Assembly: GCA_910575705.1 (NCBI GenBank)
Contig: CAJTFG010000001.1
Span: 310,001-374,000 of the forward strand
DNA: 64,000 nucleotides
Direction of reading: 5' to 3'
Source of the DNA: Erysipelotrichales bacterium
GTDB lineage: Bacteria > Bacillota_I > Bacilli_A > Erysipelotrichales > Erysipelotrichaceae
Shown here one piece after another: positions 59,336 to 64,000 of this stretch. The notes beneath the pieces are model-generated. The model was not told the origin of the DNA. It made no database searches and worked only from the letters and a program-made list of their open reading frames with translations. Both the position numbers and the translations under genes were made by a program. Each line of letters starts with the position of its first letter. The stretch's first letter is position 1.

Positions 59336-59500
59336 TAAAGATAAAACTTGTATGTTTATGGTTCTCAGTTAGGAACTATCCATATAAGATGCTGTCGTTC
59401 TATATTCAGTTCAGTCTTAAAACCATCATATCCATAGGGATGGATAAGAAGACATTTATATTTTAGCACTATTATGGTTTGTTTCCTACATTATGATAAA
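59332..59500. repeat. Array repeat R3 (near full length)
   Basis: AAAGATAAAACTTG...GGTTCTCAGTTAGGAACTATCC...CGTTCTATATTCAGTTCAGTC...TTTTAGCACTATTATGGTTTG. Confidence 0.84.
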
Positions 59501-59510
59501 TTTTACTTAT

Positions 59511-59558
59511 TAAAAAAAGTCTCTAAACAATATAGAAAATATATTATTTAGAAACTTT
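59511..59558 (-). terminator. Module terminator (M3)
   Basis: GTCTCTAAACAATATA / ATATTATTTAGAAAC with left A run. Confidence 0.7.
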
Positions 59559-59617
59559 ACTAAAATTAATTTTTTACTATAGTATAATTGCTTTTATTTT
59601 CTTATATACAATCATAT

Positions 59618-60190
59618 TTATTTTTTAGGTAATATTTCAAATATTTCATTCCAAGGTTTATTCAAATTCTCATCAATGGTGCCAATATTATTTTTGTTAT
59701 ATTGTGTTAATCCGTTGTTATTCAAAATATAAGGTAAATCTTTATACCAATTATCATATACATATCTTTTATTATTACTTTTAATAACTAAATATTTAGT
59801 TAAAGGCATCAAGGATATATCTCCATTCTTTTTATCATGCTGCGCAACTACACAATAACTTATAAAATCTTCATTTTCAAAATCTTTTACAACATAAATA
59901 TTCTTAAAAACAACTGGCATTTCTTCCCCTAATTCTTTAACTTGATCTTTAACTACCTTTCCATCTATTTTTATATTGTAATTAATAAGACATTCATATT
60001 CATATTGTGGCTGTAATCCCCCTGATATATCTTTATTTTTATATTTGAAATTAATATTAAACGATATTCCGTCAAACTCTACTTCTTTATTAAGAAATAC
60101 ATATCCTTGATAATCTTTTAAATATATAAATAATCCTGTTATTAAAATCAGCAACACTCCATATACAATCAGCTTTTTATTTTTTTTCAT
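59618..60190 (-). CDS. Membrane-anchored immunity-like protein (family A)
   Basis: 190 aa. Anchor LIVYGVLLILITGLFIYL, then VEFDGISFNINFKYKNKDISGGLQPQYEYECLINYNIKIDGK..., VVKDFENEDFISYCVV and helical C-terminus LPYILNNNGLTQYN. Same layout as 44827, 49121 and 57381. Its ATG overlaps the TGA of an upstream toxin tail. Confidence 0.7.
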   Translation of the reverse strand: MKKNKKLIVYGVLLILITGLFIYLKDYQGYVFLNKEVEFDGISFNINFKYKNKDISGGLQPQYEYECLINYNIKIDGKVVKDQVKELGEEMPVVFKNIYVVKDFENEDFISYCVVAQHDKKNGDISLMPLTKYLVIKSNNKRYVYDNWYKDLPYILNNNGLTQYNKNNIGTIDENLNKPWNEIFEILPKK

Positions 60191-60360
60191 TTTTCTAGCT
60201 CCTCCATGAATAAATCAATGATCATTTGCTGATATTCAAATGGTAGTCTACTTTCATTGTAGCTATTATCAGGCCATGTATGAGCCATCATTAAATATTC
60301 TGCTCTTGAGTAGTTTTATCCCAGTTTAAGTAATACTTTAATATAAAATCATAAAGACTC
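60187..60360 (-). pseudogene. Toxin C-terminal tail, frameshifted (M3)
   Basis: First frame MSLYDFILKYYLNWDKTTQEQNI then stop; the next frame carries RAEYLMMAHTWPDNSYNESRLPFEYQQMIIDLFMEELEK and TGA. The ending MEELEK parallels MEELQK in M5, so the family A immunity proteins share a related toxin tail. Confidence 0.6.
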
Positions 60361-60438
60361 ATACCTATACTTTATTATTCAAACCCTTTTATAAAAATAT
60401 CAAACTTTTTAAACTTCATATAATACATTAGTGCCAAT

Positions 60439-60738
60439 CTAGTAGTTTAATATTACCATTATCCCATTCTTGTAAAAGCAGTTTAGTATTTGTTTTAAGT
60501 CTTTTTTTGCAATTTCAAGTTTTATCTGTAATAAAAGCATACCATAAAATTCTTCTACTTCTTGAACACTTTTTGTTCTAGCTATTTTAAAAATATTTTT
60601 CAATCTGCTGTATGCTTGATTACTCTTTCTATAATCACCGTTAATCATACAATTGCCGTATATTTTACCATTTTCTATATATTGTCCAACATAATCAACT
60701 AACTTTATTTCTTTTTTTACCACGATGTATTTCCTCAC
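60439..60738 (-). CDS. Immunity-like protein (DUF2019-like), probably truncated
   Basis: 99 aa from a GTG; a second GTG at 60723 has a better-spaced GAGG. YVGQYIENGKIYGNCMINGDYRKSNQAYSRLKNIFKIARTK and EEFYGMLLLQ fit the helical DUF2019-type immunity proteins found after HNH-type toxins. The C-terminus is short; possible continuation (NGNIKLLDWH) lies in another frame down to about 60365, suggesting a late frameshift. Confidence 0.6.
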   Translation of the reverse strand: MRKYIVVKKEIKLVDYVGQYIENGKIYGNCMINGDYRKSNQAYSRLKNIFKIARTKSVQEVEEFYGMLLLQIKLEIAKKDLKQILNCFYKNGIMVILNY

Positions 60739-61140
60739 CTATTTATAAATTCCCATATCTTTTAAACGTTTAATACCAAAGTCATACTGAAACTCAAAAC
60801 TTTTCCCTGCTAACTATTGACGCACAGTTAAGCCATTTGCAAATGATGGTTTAGATGCATAATACCCTGTTATCTGATTATACTGGTCTGGTGTCAACTC
60901 TATCAAATTTCTTGTATTGTGTATTTGTTGCGGACTGAACCCTGATCTTTCTATTTGGTTTTGTTCCACTATATGATGCCAGTGATTTCCTTTTATTTTT
61001 GTTGGGTTCTCTTTTTAAATTCCTTAAATGTGATATATTCTCGATAGTTATAAAGTACGTAGCTATTTCCTACACTACTGATCCCTGACGCAAATGTTCC
61101 TGACATTATTGATGCTACAGATAATTCTAAATCAGATCTA
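60739..61140 (-). pseudogene. Orphan toxin module M2: HHH-type nuclease with frameshift and amber codon
   Basis: Pre-toxin remnant LELSVASIMSGTFASGISSVGNSYVLYNYREYITFKEF, then a one-base slip in an A run. In the new frame KGNHWHHIVEQNQIERSGFSPQQIHNTRNLIEL, a WHH nuclease core, followed by PSFANGLTVRQ, TAG (60814-60816), LAGKSFEFQYDFGIKRLKDMGIYK, TAG. Relatives typically have Trp at the amber position (TGG to TAG). Two separate lesions inactivate it. Confidence 0.78.
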
Positions 61141-61215
61141 CAAAAGTGAATAACAAGACACCTATATTTTAGCACTATTATGATTTGTTTCCTATATATA
61201 GTAAGAATTATTATA
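61125..61215. repeat. Array repeat R2 (partial)
   Basis: ATCAGATCTACAAAAGTGAATAAC...TTTTAGCACTATTATGATTTG. Confidence 0.78.
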
Positions 61216-61240
61216 TTTATTATGGTTGCTTTTAATATTT

Positions 61241-61284
61241 AAAAACCTCTAAATCATATATTCCCATATTATCTAGAGGTTTTT
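61241..61284 (-). terminator. Module terminator (M1)
   Basis: CCTCTAAATCATATA / ATATTATCTAGAGG with A run left and T run right. Confidence 0.82.
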
Positions 61285-61289
61285 CATAA

Positions 61290-62153
61290 TTAATCCACTA
61301 ATTTCACAACATCAAATTTTAATTCTCTTGTCATATTATGCTCCTTAAAAAATTGATACATCCTTTGCGATATTATTATTTTAAAAACAGGGCCTGATCT
61401 TCCTAATTCTTCTTTCGTCTTAAATATATCATATGGCATATTCTTAATCTCTTCTCTCTTATATACCAGCTGGAATGCTTCATCATGCATTGTGCATCGT
61501 TCTCTGCCGCATTTCTTACAAATATGCTTTATCTTATAGCTTTCCGGTTCCATCGCAAAATCTGCTGTATGTTGAATATATATTTGATAAGTATTCTTTA
61601 ACTCCATATCTCCTTTCTCGTTATATACCGGCCATATTTCAAAGCCTTTCAAATCACTTTCTTCTAGTAGCTTCTTTACCTTTTCACTTATAAAGAACTC
61701 GTCCATGATATTTAATACACCTACGATATTTCTCTTCCCTGTAAACCGTATGGATTTCTTCATTCGTATATTATCTATTTGTTTATAAGAATTTATACAG
61801 TCTTCACATCCCGCTATCTTTTGATAATATATTTCTTTATATTTTCCTACATGTGACGGTTCTGCATAATGAAATCTGGAATTAACATTTACTTCTATCC
61901 ATTCTGCTTGTTCTAATTCCTCGTCTGTATATTCATATTCTGTCTGTAAATAATCACTTATTTTTTCTTTTTTTACCAACTTCATAGCTTCCGCAAATAT
62001 TTTATCAAAATTCTTCATATCTGTTTTTAAATAATAAATGACACAATCAATATCTTCTTCAAATGTATACTCTATTTTATTTCGCTCTAAAAATTTCTTC
62101 AAATATTTATTCTTACTAAAATTAAAGTTAACAAATCTATATGATTTTCTCAT
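61290..62153 (-). CDS. Large immunity-like protein with zinc-ribbon-like motif
   Basis: 287 aa. N-terminal FVNFNFSKNKYLKKFLERNKIEYTFEEDIDCVIYYL; AEWIEVNVNSRFHYAEP; a first Cys pair GCEDC and a second HICKKCGRERCTMH; then KEELGRSGPVFKIIISQRMYQFFKEHN. The Cys pairs suggest a metal-bound core. No named family recognised. It follows the nuclease toxin M1. Two decayed relatives lie at 51272-51662 and 52472-52540. Confidence 0.65.
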   Translation of the reverse strand: MRKSYRFVNFNFSKNKYLKKFLERNKIEYTFEEDIDCVIYYLKTDMKNFDKIFAEAMKLVKKEKISDYLQTEYEYTDEELEQAEWIEVNVNSRFHYAEPSHVGKYKEIYYQKIAGCEDCINSYKQIDNIRMKKSIRFTGKRNIVGVLNIMDEFFISEKVKKLLEESDLKGFEIWPVYNEKGDMELKNTYQIYIQHTADFAMEPESYKIKHICKKCGRERCTMHDEAFQLVYKREEIKNMPYDIFKTKEELGRSGPVFKIIISQRMYQFFKEHNMTRELKFDVVKLVD

Positions 62154-62164
62154 AGTTTTCTCCT

Positions 62165-62718
62165 TTAAAATGGGAAATAGGACTTATATGTATTCATATC
62201 ATTCAAAAATGCATTTAACATATCCGGATAATTTGCATAGATACTCTTACCAGCATTTACATATCTTTCCCATGATATTGCACTGTAATCAGTTCCATAG
62301 CTAAACGTTGATCTCCATGCTTTTGTAAAATCTTGATGTTGTGCCCTTGTAACAATGGTACTCATTAGATTATTTGTATTTATATCAAATTTTTCTGCTA
62401 TTCTCTGTTCCAATAAATGATGTGCTTGTATCTCTCCTTGATATCCTGCCGTCAATTTCTTTGCTTCGTTATATGGCATCGTCTTCCCCAGATGCTCATA
62501 TCCTGGTATTTGTACTGATGTTGACGGTGGTGACGAAGTTTCTTCTTTAAGCGGTTTACCAGGCAATTTCCCACTTACATACATAATCGCTCCGGCTAAA
62601 GTTCCGAAAGATACTCCCGTAGATGATATACTAGCATTAAACTGACCGTTTAATATCCGTTCCTTCGCCTCTTCTTCTGTCAGCTTTGTTCCATCCTGTA
62701 TAACTTTTTTTATGATGA
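62165..62718 (-). CDS. Orphan toxin module M1: type A pre-toxin plus AHH/HNH-like nuclease (uninterrupted)
   Basis: The frame is open from the repeat border: SFIIKKVIQDGTKLTEEEAKERIL..., STGVSFGTLAGAIMYVSGKL, then SSPPSTSVQIPGYEHLGKTMPYNEAKKLTAGYQGEIQAHHLLEQRIAEKF and TIVTRAQHQDFTKAWR. QAHHLLE with the later H resembles the His-metal nuclease toxins. The only ATG (62584) is at the pre-toxin border. No ribosome site, so probably a silent donor. Confidence 0.72.
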
Positions 62719-62880
62719 AAGATAAAGCTGGTTTGTTTATAGTTCTCAGCTAGGAACTATCTATATAGAGTGCTGTAGTTCTATATTCTGTTCAGTCTTG
62801 GAGATATCAAGTCCACAGAGGTAGATGAGAAGACATTTATATTTTAGCACTATTATGATCTGTTTCCTATATATAAAGCA
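62718..62880. repeat. Array repeat R1 (near full length)
   Basis: AAAGATAAAGCTGGTTTG...GTTCTCAGCTAGGAACTATC...TAGTTCTATATTCTGTTCAG...CCACAGAGGTAGATGAGAAG...TTTTAGCACTATTATGATCTG. Confidence 0.85.
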
Positions 62881-62974
62881 CATGACTATATTCATAAAAC
62901 TATGTTATAGCTAGCCTAAAAAATGTAGTATGCATACAAACTAAGATTTCCATCTATCCCCACATATAAAAGGC

Positions 62975-63259
62975 TTATTCCATACCTAAATATTTTTTTG
63001 TTCTCAGTGTCGCTGATACAATACATTCTGGTAAAATTTTATAATATTCACCTAATCCATTTTCCAAAACTGGGTACAAAATTGTTTGATATGTTTTATC
63101 AATACCTTCTTCTAATATTTGAACATCTCCAACTTCAAGATCAAAATTATCTGTACTTTTACCGTTAATATTAAATATAAATCTACCATTTATATCACAT
63201 ACATAATATTTAGGATATTTTTTATATAAAAATATAACATTAAGCTTTCTTTTTTTCAA
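62975..63259 (-). CDS. Small immunity-like protein
   Basis: 94 aa, basic N-terminus then beta-rich: VIFLYKKYPKYYVCDINGRFIFNINGKS, LEVGDVQILEEGIDKTYQTILYPVLENGLGEYYKI. No family recognised. Lies in the module following the 63386 gene. Confidence 0.5.
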   Translation of the reverse strand: MKKRKLNVIFLYKKYPKYYVCDINGRFIFNINGKSTDNFDLEVGDVQILEEGIDKTYQTILYPVLENGLGEYYKILPECIVSATLRTKKYLGME

Positions 63260-63385
63260 TGTTATTATATTTATGAATTGAAAAAGCCAGACAAAATAGT
63301 TTTCATAGATTTTACTTTTTCATTCCATGAATTTTTACCAGTCAAATTTTTGAACCTTATTTAGAAATTATTTAATTTTTATTAT

Positions 63386-63775
63386 TTAACTCCCATATGG
63401 GCTTGGTTCAACAACAGAAATATTTTTTTCACTTGCATACTTCATAATTGCTCTATTAACATCATTAATAATAGCTTTATTATTGTCGAAATATTCTTCC
63501 CAAACAATATTAATATCTTCTGAATCCTTTAATAATAAATAAATCTCTGCCAGTGTAATAACACAAGTATTATTTCCTTTCAAATAAACCATATTATCTA
63601 AACTCAGAGAAGTATAACTAAACTCATCACTATTAAACATAGATGGAATTCCTTTGTCATTTATCAGTCTAAATGACATTGTTTGTCTGTCAAAATTCAT
63701 ATAAATCTCAAAAACTAGGTACTCTTTTCCATATGTCAAGTATTCGTTTGTACATTCCTTAAAAATTACTTTCAT
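63386..63775 (-). CDS. Immunity-like protein
   Basis: 129 aa. N-terminal SH3-like part (ECTNEYLTYGKEYLVFEIYMNFDRQTMSFRLINDKGIPSMFN) then a helical end with VWEEYFDNNKAIINDVNRAIM. Small proteins of this pattern are frequent in toxin-immunity loci. It follows the partial toxin at the right edge by 15 bp. Confidence 0.58.
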   Translation of the reverse strand: MKVIFKECTNEYLTYGKEYLVFEIYMNFDRQTMSFRLINDKGIPSMFNSDEFSYTSLSLDNMVYLKGNNTCVITLAEIYLLLKDSEDINIVWEEYFDNNKAIINDVNRAIMKYASEKNISVVEPSPYGS

Positions 63776-63790
63776 AATTACTTTACCTTT

Positions 63791-64000
63791 CTATTTAGGG
63801 AAAACAAATTTAAAATCATCAAATAAATGATTTATTGGATCATATACAAAATGGATTGTGATTTTATTATCACTGGTATAATATACAATCTGGTATTTAT
63901 CCCATCCACTCCATCTAGGATCACTCATTTTTTCCATAATCCTAATAGACTGAGAAAGGGGATCAATTTTTGCATTATTCATTGCCGTTTGCTCTAAAAT
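63791..64000 (-). CDS. Toxin C-terminus, partial at right edge (M0)
   Basis: Open to the window edge: ILEQTAMNNAKIDPLSQSIRIMEKMSDPRWSGWDKYQIVYYTSDNKITIHFVYDPINHLFDDFKFVFPK, quoted here only to its key parts: DPRWSGWDKYQ and the ending DDFKFVFPK. The WxGWDK...IHFVYDP pattern is a common end of polymorphic toxins of unknown activity. It may belong to another orphan module or to the full-length toxin gene beyond 64000. Confidence 0.6.
   Translation of the reverse strand: MLEQTAMNNAKIDPLSQSIRIMEKMSDPRWSGWDKYQIVYYTSDNKITIHFVYDPINHLFDDFKFVFPK

Noticed and set aside
60993-61175. 60-aa minus-strand ORF as an independent gene
   Set aside because: It is the repeat plus the first part of the frameshifted nuclease toxin M2, not a separate gene.
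1-64000. tRNA, rRNA or riboswitch genes
   Set aside because: I saw no tRNA-like cloverleaf with the GTTCRANNC arm, no rRNA, and no leader matching a riboswitch class I can recognise; without a covariance search this is not exhaustive.

Overview
The window looks like a chromosome segment of a low-GC Bacillota gut anaerobe, most likely Erysipelotrichia. This rests on an rpoE (delta) gene after argS, mannose-type PTS operons, [FeFe]-hydrogenase-like and glycyl radical proteins, and DeoR/GntR sugar regulators. It is an inference from gene content, not a search result. Two parts differ sharply. Positions 1-43.4 kb carry ordinary, intact housekeeping and sugar-catabolic genes. Positions 43.6-64 kb are a visibly more AT-rich island, entirely minus-strand, made of fragmentary toxin/immunity modules.

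Layout of the first part: a ManNAc/sialic-acid type locus (PTS IIB, nanE, GntR; 1-2 kb); pyrC, a DbpA-type RNA helicase, fba and the ywiB-argS-rpoE operon (3.2-9.7 kb); a split chromate-transporter pair (9.9-11 kb); a divergent [FeFe]-hydrogenase-like protein with a truncated NuoF-like partner (11.4-13.4 kb); prfA-prmC; a complete mannose PTS operon with promoter and cre site plus manA (16-20 kb); an operon of DeoR, HPS, PHI, cupin and MFS (22.5-26.1 kb); nagB with a divergent DeoR; a glycyl radical enzyme and deoC-type aldolase flanked by DeoR regulators (28.7-35 kb); and an operon of four sugar-phosphate isomerase-like genes plus GntR (38.6-43.4 kb). The last operon and manA share one 14-bp palindromic operator.

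The most unusual signal lies in the gaps between these genes. Twelve cassettes, all on the + strand, sit at four places (2.0-3.1, 20.4, 27.4-28.1 and 35.1-37.4 kb). Each begins with GCACGATTTC and carries a different open frame of about 70-100 codons (TIS...QRPAL). Each ends with CAGCGTCCGGCT(C/T)TG followed by a nested stem-loop whose two stems show compensatory base changes between copies. Most have no start codon in frame, several have a stop just upstream, and at least three share a sigma-A-like promoter block. They look like dispersed, possibly transcribed donor cassettes for the variable C-terminal domain of a protein encoded elsewhere, or like a mobile element with structured ends. No recombinase, reverse transcriptase or expressed recipient is visible in the window.

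The second part (44.5-64 kb) is an array of about a dozen orphan C-terminal toxin modules with their immunity genes. A typical module is: a repeat of up to about 190 bp; a short stretch of pre-toxin coding sequence entered after a conserved TAA; a toxin domain (AHH nuclease, HHH-type nuclease, colicin E5-like RNase, barnase-like RNase, papain-like fold, unknowns); an immunity gene; and a CCTCTA/TAGAGG-type terminator. Many toxin frames carry single-base frameshifts or nonsense codons while the immunity genes are mostly intact. This is the usual picture of an orphan polymorphic-toxin/immunity reservoir; the full-length toxin gene is presumably beyond the right edge.
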